From Amycolatopsis decaplanina DSM 44594 (GTDB lineage: Bacteria; Actinomycetota; Actinomycetes; Mycobacteriales; Pseudonocardiaceae), in contig NZ_AOHO01000063.1 in the NCBI RefSeq assembly GCF_000342005.1, forward strand, positions 124,001 to 188,000: a stretch of 64,000 nt of DNA. The letters run 5' to 3'. Position 1 is the stretch's first letter. The number at the start of each line of letters is the position of its first letter. The position numbers and the translations under genes were made by a program. The notes beneath the pieces are model-generated. The model saw only the letters and a list, made by a program, of their open reading frames with translations, did not search any database and was not told the origin of the DNA. This document shows, one piece after another, positions 16,179 to 24,853 of the stretch.

Positions 16179-18239
16179 GTGAAGTTCCTTCCGTTGCTGG
16201 CCGGCCACTCACCAAGCCGGGCGTCAGTGACTTGTACCTATCGCTGTGGCGACGCGTGCTTCCACGACGCGCCGAACACCTCGGACAACCCCACCTTCGC
16301 CGACGTGCTCGGCGCGGTGAGCCGTCGCGGCGCGTTGAAGGCGACCGCCGTCGTCGCGCTGGCCGCCGGTACGCCGCTGGCGCTCGCCGCGCCCGCTTCC
16401 GCCGCGCCAGAGGCGGAACCGGCGGGCCGGGGACGGCCCAAGCCGCCACCCGGCACCGACTACAAGCGGGTCCGGCCGAACACGCTCGACGCCGTCGTGG
16501 TGCCCGAGGGCTACGAGCAGGGCGTCGTGATCCGCTGGGGCGACGCGGTGCTGCCCGGCGCGCCGGAGTTCGACTTCGACAACCAGACCGCCGAGGCTCA
16601 GGCGAAGCAGTTCGGTTACAACTGCGACTTCGCCGCGCTGCTGCCGCTCGATCGCTGGGGGCTTTCCTCGCTCCTGGTCACGAACCACGAGTACACCTCG
16701 GAACAGTTCATGTTCCGCGGCTACGACCGGAACAACCCGACCGAGGAGCAGGTCAAGATCGCGTGGGCCGCCCATGGGCTGACCGTCGTCCAGGTGACGC
16801 GCGGACGCGACACCGGGCACCTGCGGCCGAAGATGTCCCGCTACAACCGGCGGATCACGCTGCACACCCCGTTCAAGGTGGCGGGCCCGGCGGCGGGCAG
16901 CGACCTGCTCAAGACCGCCGCCGATCCCACCGGCACGGTGGTGCTGGGCACGATGAACAACTGCGCGGGCGGCGTCACGCCGTGGGGCACGATCCTGTCC
17001 GGCGAAGAGAACATCAACCAGTACTTCGGGAACGCGGAAACGGTGACCGATCCCGTGAAGCGCAAGCGCTACGCGCGCTACGGCATCAAGGGCACCGAGA
17101 CCACCCGCAAGTGGGAGCGGTTCGACGCGCGCTGGGACATCGCCAGGGAACCGAACGAGGCCCACCGCTTCGGCTGGGTGATCGAGCTGGATCCGAACGA
17201 TCCCGGCAGCACCCCGGTCAAGCACACGCATCTGGGCCGGTTCAAGCACGAGACGGCGAACATCCGCGTCGCCGAGGACGGCCGCGTGGTCGCCTACTCC
17301 GGCGACGACGAGCGCTTCGAGTACATCTACAAGTTCATCTCCAAGGGCCGGATGAAGCCGGGCGACAGCGCGCATGCCCGGCGCCACAACATGACCCTGC
17401 TCGACGACGGCACGCTCTATGTCGGCCGGTTCACCGGCGACAGCCCGGCCGCCGAGATCGACGGCACCGGGAAACTGCCCAGTGACGGCGAATTCGACGG
17501 CAGCGGTGAATGGATCCCGCTGGCGTCCGGCACCAAGTCCTTTGTGGACGGAATGACCGCCGAAGAGGTGTACGTCTTCACCCGCGAGGCGGCCGACCGG
17601 GTGGGCGCCACCAAGATGGACCGCCCGGAGGACATCCAGGCGCATCCGCGCACCGGCCGGATCTACTGCGCGCTGAGCAACAACGTCGAGCGCGGCAACC
17701 CCGGCAAGGAAGGCGCGACCGAGCCCAACCCGCGGCTGAACAACAAGCACGGTCAGGTGCTGGAGTTCGAAGAGCGTCGCGGGGACGCGCTCGCGCTGAC
17801 GTTCAGCTGGCGGCTTTTCCTGGTGTGCGGCGATCCGGCCTCGCCGGACACCTACTTCGCCGGCTTCCCCAAGGACCAGGTCTCGCCGATCTCCAGTCCG
17901 GACAACGTCGCCTTCGACAAACACGGCAACCTGTGGATCTCCACCGACTCGGCGGGCGCGCTCGGCATCAACGACGGCCTCTACTCGGTGCCGCTGGAAG
18001 GCCGCAACCGCGGCGAGCTGAAGCTGTTCCTCACCGTGCCCCGCGGCGCGGAGACCTGTGGCCCGATCGTCGAGGAGAAGATCGTCACGGTCTGTGTCCA
18101 GCATCCGGGTGAAGTCGACGGCGCGAACGCCGACAAACCGGCCTCCCATTGGCCGGACGGCGGTGAAAACCAGCCCCGTCCCTCGGTGGTGGCGGTGTGG
18201 AAACCCGGCAGGCGCGGCCTGTCCGACATCGGTTCTTAG
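16179..18239 (+). CDS. PhoX-family alkaline phosphatase (copy 1), Tat-exported
   Basis: 686 aa, DUF839/PhoX family, calcium/iron phosphomonoesterase exported folded. A twin-arginine motif SRRGALK occurs at residues 48-54, followed by a hydrophobic segment and APASAAP. The unusually long n-region holds a conserved CTYRCGDAC. PhoX-like runs include NHEYTS, NNCAGGVTPWGTILSGEEN, YSGDDERFEYIYKF, RPEDIQ and PDNVAFDKHGNLWISTD. GTG start with CGGAGG 5 nt upstream. Tandem with a paralogue at 18418. Expected to help scavenge phosphate. Confidence 0.88.
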   Translation: MKFLPLLAGHSPSRASVTCTYRCGDACFHDAPNTSDNPTFADVLGAVSRRGALKATAVVALAAGTPLALAAPASAAPEAEPAGRGRPKPPPGTDYKRVRPNTLDAVVVPEGYEQGVVIRWGDAVLPGAPEFDFDNQTAEAQAKQFGYNCDFAALLPLDRWGLSSLLVTNHEYTSEQFMFRGYDRNNPTEEQVKIAWAAHGLTVVQVTRGRDTGHLRPKMSRYNRRITLHTPFKVAGPAAGSDLLKTAADPTGTVVLGTMNNCAGGVTPWGTILSGEENINQYFGNAETVTDPVKRKRYARYGIKGTETTRKWERFDARWDIAREPNEAHRFGWVIELDPNDPGSTPVKHTHLGRFKHETANIRVAEDGRVVAYSGDDERFEYIYKFISKGRMKPGDSAHARRHNMTLLDDGTLYVGRFTGDSPAAEIDGTGKLPSDGEFDGSGEWIPLASGTKSFVDGMTAEEVYVFTREAADRVGATKMDRPEDIQAHPRTGRIYCALSNNVERGNPGKEGATEPNPRLNNKHGQVLEFEERRGDALALTFSWRLFLVCGDPASPDTYFAGFPKDQVSPISSPDNVAFDKHGNLWISTDSAGALGINDGLYSVPLEGRNRGELKLFLTVPRGAETCGPIVEEKIVTVCVQHPGEVDGANADKPASHWPDGGENQPRPSVVAVWKPGRRGLSDIGS

Positions 18240-18271
18240 TCGGTAACCAACGATCTAGCAGTACTTTTCGT

Positions 18272-18306
18272 CGATGGCGCGCTACCGGTCCGGCAGCGCG
18301 CCATCG
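18272..18306 (+). terminator. Terminator between the two PhoX genes
   Basis: Perfect 12-bp stem CGATGGCGCGCT / AGCGCGCCATCG with an 11-nt loop, 33 bp after the first PhoX stop. Confidence 0.75.
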
Positions 18307-18417
18307 CTCGTTCGCGCGCTGTTCATCTTCTGGCCAGGGCTGGATCGTTTTGGTCGCTTAACGTCACGGCGTTCCCCCGACTGGACTACGTGAACCCACC
18401 GCGACCATGGAGGCCCT

Positions 18418-20529
18418 GTGTCCTTCGAGCCTCAGCGGCTCCTGCCGTTGATCACCTCCCACCCCGGTGGCCGCTCCGCGGTCACCTGCGAGTACCGCTG
18501 CGGCAACGCGTGCGCCCACCCCGAGCCCAACACGTCGGACAACGAATACTTCGGCGACGTCGTCAAGAACATGCTGTCCCGTCGTGGCGCGCTGAAGGCC
18601 GGCGCCGTGATGGCCGCGGCCGCCGGTGGCTTCGCGGCGCTGTCCGGCACGGCCGCCGCCGAAACCCCGGCCGACGTATCCAGTGCTGCCGCCGCGGGCC
18701 GCGGCAAGCCGGGCCGCCCCGGGCGCCCGGTGCCCGGCACCGACTTCGAAGCGGTGCCGCCGAACAAGCTCGACGCGGTCACCATCCCCGAGGGCTACGA
18801 CCAGCGCGTCGTCATCCGCTGGGGCGACGCCGTCGAATTCGGCGCGCCGAAGTTCGACTTCCACAAGCAGACCGCGGCCGCGCAGGCGAAGCAGTTCGGC
18901 TACAACAACGACTTCGTCGGCCTGATCCCGCAGGACCCGCTGGGCATCCGCAACCTGCTGGTGGTGAACCACGAGTACACCACCGAGGTCCACATGTTCC
19001 CGGCCGACCAGTACGACCCGGCCAACCCGACCGAGGAGCAGGTCAAGATCGCGTGGGCCGCGCACGGCCTCTCGGTCGTCCAGGCCTTCCGCGACCCGAT
19101 CGGCGGCGCGCTGCGCGCCGTGCCGAGCCCGTTCAACCGCCGCATCACGCTGAACACCGCCTTCGAGGTGCGCGGCCCGGCGGCCGGTTCGAAGTACCTC
19201 AAGACGTCCGCGGATCCGACCGGCCGCAAGGTCTTCGGCACGCAGAACAACTGCGCCGGCGGCGTGACCCCTTGGGGCACCGTGCTTTCCGGTGAGGAGA
19301 ACGTCAACCAGTACTTCGCCAACGCGGCGAGCGTCACCGACCCGGTCGTGGCCGCGCGCCTGAAGCGCTACGGCTTCTCCGGTGGCGCCACCACGCGCAA
19401 GTGGGAGCGGTTCGACAAGCGCTGGGACCTCGCGCAGGAGCCCAACGAGGCCAACCGGTTCGGCTGGGTCGTCGAAATCGACCCGAACGACCCGAACTCG
19501 ACGCCGGTCAAGCACACCGCGCTCGGCCGGTTCAAGCACGAGGCCGCGAACATCAAGATCACCAAGGACGGCCGCGTCGCCGTCTACTCCGGTGACGACG
19601 AGCGCTTCGAGTACATCTACAAGTTCGTCTCCAAGGGCAAGTACAAGCCGGGCAAGAGCGCGCACGCGCGTCGCCACAACTCGGCGCTGCTCGACGAGGG
19701 CACCCTGTACGTCGCCCGCTTCACCGGCGACAGCCCGGCCGCCGAGATCGACGGCACCGGGAAACTCCCCGGCGACGGCGAATTCGACGGCGTCGGCGAG
19801 TGGATTCCGCTGGTCTCCGGCAACAAGTCCTTTGTGGACGGCTTCACCGCCGAAGAGGTCTACGTGTTCACGCGGCAGGCCGCGGACAAGGTCCAGCCGA
19901 CCAAGATGGACCGCCCCGAGGACATCGAGCCGAACCCGGTCAACGGACGTATCTACGCCGCGCTGACGAACAACAGCGACCGCGGCGCCGCGGGCAAGGC
20001 GGGCGTCGACGAGGCGAACCCGCGCGTCAAGAACCGCAACGGGCACGTCCTCGAATGGGAAGAGGACCGCGGCGACTCGGCGGCCACGAAGTTCTCCTGG
20101 CGGCTGCTGCTGGTCTGCGGTGACCCGAAGACGGCGGACACCTACTTCGGCGGCTTCCCGAAGGACCAGGTCAGCCCGATCTCCTGCCCGGACAACGTCG
20201 CGTTCGACCGGCACGGCAACCTGTGGATCTCCACCGACGGCAACGCGCTCGGGGCCAACGACGGGCTGTTCTCGGTGCCGGTCGACGGTCCGGAACGCGG
20301 GCACGTCAAGCAGTTCCTGTCGGTCCCGGTCGGGGCGGAGACCTGCGGTCCGGTGGTGACCGACCACCTGGTGCTCGTCGCCGTGCAGCACCCGGGAGAG
20401 AACGCGGACAGCTCCGCGAACCCGACGTCGCACTGGCCGGACGGCGGCACGACGCAGCCGCGTCCGTCGATCGTTTCGGTGTGGAAGAAGGGCCGCTGGG
20501 GCCAGGTCGGCCGCATCGGCGTCAAGTAG
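18418..20529 (+). CDS. PhoX-family alkaline phosphatase (copy 2), Tat-exported
   Basis: 703 aa, paralogue of the gene before it and highly similar from end to end. Twin-arginine motif SRRGALK at 54-60, then an Ala-rich hydrophobic stretch (GAVMAAAAGGFAALSG). The pre-RR CEYRCGNAC motif is kept, as are NNCAGGVTPWGT, SGEENVNQYF, YSGDDERFEYIYKF and RPEDIEP. GTG start with GGAGG 5 nt upstream. It has its own upstream region after a terminator, so the duplicates may be expressed separately. Secreted phosphatase. Confidence 0.88.
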   Translation: MSFEPQRLLPLITSHPGGRSAVTCEYRCGNACAHPEPNTSDNEYFGDVVKNMLSRRGALKAGAVMAAAAGGFAALSGTAAAETPADVSSAAAAGRGKPGRPGRPVPGTDFEAVPPNKLDAVTIPEGYDQRVVIRWGDAVEFGAPKFDFHKQTAAAQAKQFGYNNDFVGLIPQDPLGIRNLLVVNHEYTTEVHMFPADQYDPANPTEEQVKIAWAAHGLSVVQAFRDPIGGALRAVPSPFNRRITLNTAFEVRGPAAGSKYLKTSADPTGRKVFGTQNNCAGGVTPWGTVLSGEENVNQYFANAASVTDPVVAARLKRYGFSGGATTRKWERFDKRWDLAQEPNEANRFGWVVEIDPNDPNSTPVKHTALGRFKHEAANIKITKDGRVAVYSGDDERFEYIYKFVSKGKYKPGKSAHARRHNSALLDEGTLYVARFTGDSPAAEIDGTGKLPGDGEFDGVGEWIPLVSGNKSFVDGFTAEEVYVFTRQAADKVQPTKMDRPEDIEPNPVNGRIYAALTNNSDRGAAGKAGVDEANPRVKNRNGHVLEWEEDRGDSAATKFSWRLLLVCGDPKTADTYFGGFPKDQVSPISCPDNVAFDRHGNLWISTDGNALGANDGLFSVPVDGPERGHVKQFLSVPVGAETCGPVVTDHLVLVAVQHPGENADSSANPTSHWPDGGTTQPRPSIVSVWKKGRWGQVGRIGVK

Positions 20530-20534
20530 TGGCT

Positions 20535-20589
20535 TCCGGCGCCCCGATCACTCTGGGCAAGACTTGTTCTGCCTGATCGGGGCGCCGGA
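20535..20589 (+). terminator. Terminator of second PhoX gene
   Basis: Perfect 16-bp stem TCCGGCGCCCCGATCA (20535-20550) with 20574-20589 and a 23-nt loop, 5 bp after the stop codon. Confidence 0.75.
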
Positions 20590-20641
20590 CGACACCGTTC
20601 GGTGATTACGGAACCACGTCGCGCTCACTAGCTTCGGCCCT

Positions 20642-22276
20642 GTGAAAAGGGCACTGGTGTTCATGGCGGCAGGCGTGCTGGTCTCGGGCCTCATTCCCTC
20701 GTACGCGCAGGCGACGACCGTCCCGTCCGGCTGCACCGGCGGCGCCGCGCCGAACCCGAGCGTGGAGCAGGGCAGCCCGCCCGACGGCTACACGTTCAAC
20801 CCGGCCGCACCGGTGCCTCCCGGCACGCCGAGGAGCAAACAGCCCCGGCTGTCGACGGCCAGTGGCTACCAGCCCGACGGCGATAAATACGCCCTGATCT
20901 CGACCCCGGACAAGATGGTCAGCACCGCCTACGCGGCGATGAAGTTCTTACCCGGCGCCGTCTACACCCTGACCGATTGGACCGGCACCAACGACGGCAA
21001 CCTCCGGCGCGCGGACGCCGTCCAGGAGACCGGGCTGCGGTTCTACAACGGGTCCGGCAAGGTCGTACTGGAGAACAAACTCAAGGTCGTGCACGCCGTC
21101 GAGACCGACGGCGAACTGGCGCGGCAGGACTTCCCGCCGTCCACCGCTCCGCCGTCGGCCAGTTCGGTGAAGTTCTTCGCCGCCACCGATCGCAACTGGA
21201 TCATGTGGGACTGCGTCCACCTGCGGGTCGACTCGTTCTCGGCGAAGGCGGAGGTGCGGGATCCGGCGAGCGGCGCCTGGGGCACCACGGCCACCATCGA
21301 GGCGGGCACCACCGCGAACTACCGGTTCACGGTCACCAACGACGGCACCACGACGCTGACCGGCATCAAGCTCGAAGACCCGTACTGCGATGTGAAACCC
21401 GCACCGATCGCGTCCCTCGACAGCGGCAAGTCCGCGACCGTCACCTGCGACCACGCGAACGTCACCGAAGCGGACAACGGCCACGTCAGCACCGTGTCCG
21501 TGTCCAGCGGCACCCTGCCGAAGAAGACCGCGACGACGACCATCAAGGTCACCCCGCCACCCGCGATCGACGAGATCGGCGAGTTCGTCTGGAACGACGT
21601 CGACCGGAACGGCCTGCAGGACTCCGGGGAGCCGGGTGTTCCGGGCGTGAAGGTGACCTTGAAGGACGCTTCGGGCACGGCACTCGGGACGCTCACCACG
21701 GACGGCGGCGGCAAGTATCGCTTCACCAAGCTGAAGGACGGGATCTACCAGGTCTGTTTCGACATCGGCGCGCTTCCGCCGGAGTTCGCCGGCTACACGT
21801 TCACGGCGAAGGACGCGGGCGACGACGCGAAGGATTCGGACGCCGACCCGGCGAACGGCTGCACCGCGACCACCACGGTCGGCCCTCGTAAGCGTGTCGA
21901 CCTGACGCTCGCGGCGGGGTTGAACGCGCCGATGAGCAGGCTGGGCGACTTCGTCTGGCTGGACAAGGACAAGGACGGTCTCCAGAGCCGTGACGAGCTC
22001 GGCGTCCCGGACGTGAAGGTGACGTTGAAGGACGCTTCGGGCAAAGAGGTGGGCTCGACCGTGACCGGCCCGGACGGGCGGTACGCCTTCGAAAGCCTGG
22101 TTCGGGGCTCGTACCAGGTGTGCTTCGACGTCGGCTCGCGTCAGCTGACCCGGTCCGGCGCCGCGCACCACGACGGCACCGACTCGGCGGCGGATCCCGA
22201 GACCGGGTGCACGCCGGTGGCCGAGCCGGGCGGGCCGGAGGATCTGGCCAGGGACGCCGGGCTGCTCCCCTCGTGA
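20642..22276 (+). CDS. Secreted protein with two SdrD_B-like (Cna-B type) domains
   Basis: 544 aa. Signal peptide (KRALVFMAAGVLVSGLIPSYAQA), a unique N-terminal domain (30-190), a DUF11/CARDB-like beta domain (about 200-300, TIEAGTTANYRFTVTNDG), then two SdrD_B-like domains beginning IGEFVWNDVDRNGLQDSGEP (about 315) and LGDFVWLDKDKDGLQSRDEL (about 435), each with a DxDxDG-type calcium loop. No LPXTG or membrane anchor follows, so the protein is probably released or wall-associated by other means. GTG start with TAGCTT 7 nt upstream, suggesting a leaderless mRNA. Adhesive or structural role inferred. Confidence 0.8.
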   Translation: MKRALVFMAAGVLVSGLIPSYAQATTVPSGCTGGAAPNPSVEQGSPPDGYTFNPAAPVPPGTPRSKQPRLSTASGYQPDGDKYALISTPDKMVSTAYAAMKFLPGAVYTLTDWTGTNDGNLRRADAVQETGLRFYNGSGKVVLENKLKVVHAVETDGELARQDFPPSTAPPSASSVKFFAATDRNWIMWDCVHLRVDSFSAKAEVRDPASGAWGTTATIEAGTTANYRFTVTNDGTTTLTGIKLEDPYCDVKPAPIASLDSGKSATVTCDHANVTEADNGHVSTVSVSSGTLPKKTATTTIKVTPPPAIDEIGEFVWNDVDRNGLQDSGEPGVPGVKVTLKDASGTALGTLTTDGGGKYRFTKLKDGIYQVCFDIGALPPEFAGYTFTAKDAGDDAKDSDADPANGCTATTTVGPRKRVDLTLAAGLNAPMSRLGDFVWLDKDKDGLQSRDELGVPDVKVTLKDASGKEVGSTVTGPDGRYAFESLVRGSYQVCFDVGSRQLTRSGAAHHDGTDSAADPETGCTPVAEPGGPEDLARDAGLLPS

Positions 22277-22315
22277 GTGGCAAGGACGGTTAGAACCGTC
22301 CTTGCCGCTCACGAG
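22270..22315. terminator. Palindromic repeat/terminator, copy 1
   Basis: 22-bp arms (starts CTCGTGAGTGGCAAGGACGG) with one mismatch and a 2-nt centre. The stop codon of the preceding gene (22274-22276) lies inside the left arm. The same palindrome recurs at 25544-25589. Confidence 0.8.
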
Positions 22316-22353
22316 GCGGGAACTGTCGGTGGGTGCCGCTAGCGTCGCCCACC

Positions 22354-22977
22354 GTGACCGAACCCTTGTTCCTGACCGCCACCCGCGAGTCCTACGACAT
22401 CGTCGCCGAGGACTACGCGGTGCGGGTCGGACGGCTCTTCGACCAGGAGCCGATCAGCCGTGCGATGCTCGCCGCGTTCGCCGAGCAGGTGCGTGGTCCT
22501 GTCGCCGACGTCGGTTGCGGTCCTGGCCACGTCACCGCCCACCTGGCGTCGCTCGGACTCGACGTCACCGGTGTCGACTTGTCGCCGAAAATGGTCGAGA
22601 TCGCCCGTCGTATGCACCCCGACCTGAGTTTCTTCGTCGGCTCGATGACCGCCCTCGACCTCCCGGACGGCGAACTGGGCGGTCTCGTCGCCTGGTGGTC
22701 GATCTTCCACGTGCCGCCGGAGGTGCTCCCGGAGGTGTTCTCGGAGTTCCGCCGCACGCTCGCGCCGGGCGGGCGCCTGCTGGTCGGGTTCCACGTCGGT
22801 GACGAGCGCCTGAGCCCGGAGATGGCGTACGGCCATCCGGTCACCTACGACGCCTACCTGCTGGAGCCCGGCAGGGTCGCCGACCTGCTGGGGCAGGCGG
22901 GGTTCGAGGTCACCGCGCGGCTGACCATGGAAGGGAGGAAACGACCGCAGTCCTGCCTGTCCGCCCGCGCGGTTTGA
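22354..22977 (+). CDS. Class I SAM-dependent methyltransferase
   Basis: 207 aa. Motif I VADVGCGPGHVTAHL, acidic end of strand 2 VTGVDLSPKMVEIA, motif near strand 4 GGLVAWWSIFHVPPE and LAPGGRLLVGFH. A small-molecule methyltransferase of the Methyltransf_25/11 type; substrate unknown. GTG at 22354 preferred: TAGCGT lies 8 nt upstream, indicating a leaderless start; an upstream GTG (22333) would overlap that -10 element. Confidence 0.82.
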   Translation: MTEPLFLTATRESYDIVAEDYAVRVGRLFDQEPISRAMLAAFAEQVRGPVADVGCGPGHVTAHLASLGLDVTGVDLSPKMVEIARRMHPDLSFFVGSMTALDLPDGELGGLVAWWSIFHVPPEVLPEVFSEFRRTLAPGGRLLVGFHVGDERLSPEMAYGHPVTYDAYLLEPGRVADLLGQAGFEVTARLTMEGRKRPQSCLSARAV

Positions 22978-23030
22978 CTCGCGGGCGGCGGACCTGATCT
23001 CCTGCGCACGCAACCGAGCCGGGCGGGGTC

Positions 23031-24758
23031 ATGACGCAGACGAACACGACCACGGGTGAGAACATGCCCGACTGGCCTTCGCGCGCCTGGTTCCTCCGGC
23101 CGTCGGCCTGGACGTGGTTCGGGTTCGGCCTGGTGCTGATGGTCTACGCCGACCTGGCCTGGCGCCGCCGCTGGATGAGCGACGACGGCCTGATCGTGCT
23201 GCGGACGGTCCGTCAGATCCTCGATGGCAACGGGCCGGTGTTCAACATCGGCGAGCGCGTCGAGACCAACACCAGTCCTTTGTGGACGGCGGTGCTGAGC
23301 GTGTTCGGGCTGATCCCGGGAGTGCCGCTGGAGTGGATCTCCGTGGTCGCCGGGCTGGTCTTCTCGGTCGCCGGGCTGTTCTTCGGCCTGGACGGCGCCC
23401 GGCGGCTCTACCGGCCGCCGGCGTTCCACGGACTCGCGCCCGCCGGTGCGCTGGTGGTCTGCGCGCTGCCACCTTTTCGCGACTTCGCGACGTCCGGTCT
23501 CGAAACCGGCCTGATCACCTTGTGGCTGGGCGGTACCTGGTGGCTGCTCGTCCGCCGGATGTCCACAGTGGACGAGCTGCGCACCTGGCCGGTCGCGCTG
23601 GTCGCCGGGCTGGGGCCGTTGGTACGGCCCGATCTCGCGCTTTTCAGCGTCGTCGCCTTGGTGGCGTTGCTCGTGCTCGCGCGGCCGGGCCGTCGTCGCG
23701 CGGTGGGCCTGCTGGCCGTGGCGGCCGCGCTCCCGCTGGCATATCAGGTGTTCCGAATGGGCTACTACGGTCTGCTGACGCCGAACACCGCCTTGGTCAA
23801 GGAGGCGTCGGAAGCGAACTGGGCCCGCGGTTGGGCGTACCTGGTCGATCTCGTCCAGCCGTACTGGCTGTGGCTCCCGCTGCTGGTGCTCGCCCTCGCG
23901 GCCGTCACGGTCTCGTCCACTATGGACAAGACCTTCGCGGTGCTCAGCGCGGTCCCGGTGGTCGGCGCGGTGCTGCTCGCGGCGTACGTGATCCGAGTCG
24001 GCGGGGACTTCATGCACGGGCGCATGCTGATCCCGGCGCTGTTCTGCCTGCTGTTACCCGTGCTGGCCGTGCCGGTGACGAGGGTGACCGTCCTGCTTCT
24101 GGTCGTCGGCGGGATCTGGGCGTTCGTGGCCGCCGCGTCGCTTCGTCCGTCGTACTCGGTTTCTCCGCGCGCTGTCGGCGTCACGGACGAGCGATCGTTC
24201 TGGTCGCGGTCGACCGGGCACGAACACCCGATCCTGGCGGAGGATTACGCCGACCACCCGCTGATGCCGTCGACGCTGGAAGCCGTCCGCGGTGTGGAAG
24301 GTCCGGCGGTGCTGATCCAGGACTACGCGACCAGACGCTGGTACGCGTACCCGGCAGATCGGCCGTACGTGACCGTCGCGGCGGACAGCATGGGCGCTCT
24401 CGGCCTGCTCATCCCGCTCGACATGCGGCTGCGCGACGGTTACGGCCTCGCCAACCCGTTCGCCGCGCATTCGACGGCGCTCCCCAACGGCCGTCCCGGG
24501 CATCAGAAATGGCTGCCCCCGGTCTGGGAACTGGCGAATTCGGCGCGGCTCCCGATCGCCGAGGGAGGTCCGGCCCGCGGTGAGGACGTCGCCGCCGCGC
24601 GATCGGCGCTCGACTGCCCGGAGATCGTGGCGATCGACGCGTCGGTGCGGGATCCGCTCACGGCCGGCCGGTTCACGGACAACCTCCTCGGGTCGTTCAC
24701 CCGCGGTTCCGTGCGGTTCCCGCGAGTGGCGACACCGCCGGTCGTCTGCGCCCCCTGA
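23031..24758 (+). CDS. AftB-like membrane arabinofuranosyltransferase
   Basis: 575 aa, about ten membrane helices and a C-terminal periplasmic domain. The N-terminal loop WMSDDGLIVLRTVRQIL followed by NGPVFNIGERVETNTSPLW is the hallmark of the mycobacterial AftB family (GT-C transferase using decaprenyl-phospho-arabinose to cap arabinan with beta-1,2-linked residues); the DD pair is the expected catalytic/metal motif. Late in the protein RVGGDFMHGRMLIPALF also matches. ATG start; 53 bp after the methyltransferase. The product would act on arabinogalactan at the outer membrane face. Its stop abuts a tandem-repeat array. Confidence 0.78.
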   Translation: MTQTNTTTGENMPDWPSRAWFLRPSAWTWFGFGLVLMVYADLAWRRRWMSDDGLIVLRTVRQILDGNGPVFNIGERVETNTSPLWTAVLSVFGLIPGVPLEWISVVAGLVFSVAGLFFGLDGARRLYRPPAFHGLAPAGALVVCALPPFRDFATSGLETGLITLWLGGTWWLLVRRMSTVDELRTWPVALVAGLGPLVRPDLALFSVVALVALLVLARPGRRRAVGLLAVAAALPLAYQVFRMGYYGLLTPNTALVKEASEANWARGWAYLVDLVQPYWLWLPLLVLALAAVTVSSTMDKTFAVLSAVPVVGAVLLAAYVIRVGGDFMHGRMLIPALFCLLLPVLAVPVTRVTVLLLVVGGIWAFVAAASLRPSYSVSPRAVGVTDERSFWSRSTGHEHPILAEDYADHPLMPSTLEAVRGVEGPAVLIQDYATRRWYAYPADRPYVTVAADSMGALGLLIPLDMRLRDGYGLANPFAAHSTALPNGRPGHQKWLPPVWELANSARLPIAEGGPARGEDVAAARSALDCPEIVAIDASVRDPLTAGRFTDNLLGSFTRGSVRFPRVATPPVVCAP

Positions 24759-24841
24759 TCACGCGAGTTCGCCCTTCAATCACGCGAGTTCGCCCTTCAA
24801 TCACGCGAGATACCCTTTCGATCACGCGAGACCGCCGTACT
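24758..24841. repeat. Tandem array of four 21-bp CACGCGAG units
   Basis: Units at 24758, 24779, 24800 and 24821, each beginning ATCACGCGAG; the first two are identical over 21 bp and the others vary in the second half. The array starts at the stop codon of the AftB-like gene and ends on the TAGCGT -10 of the next gene. Related arrays occur at 39984-40150 and 54592-54695. Confidence 0.85.
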
Positions 24842-24853
24842 AGCGTGGCGGGT

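Noticed and set aside
24758..24841. CRISPR array
   Set aside because: Units are directly adjacent 21-mers with no unique spacers and no cas genes nearby.
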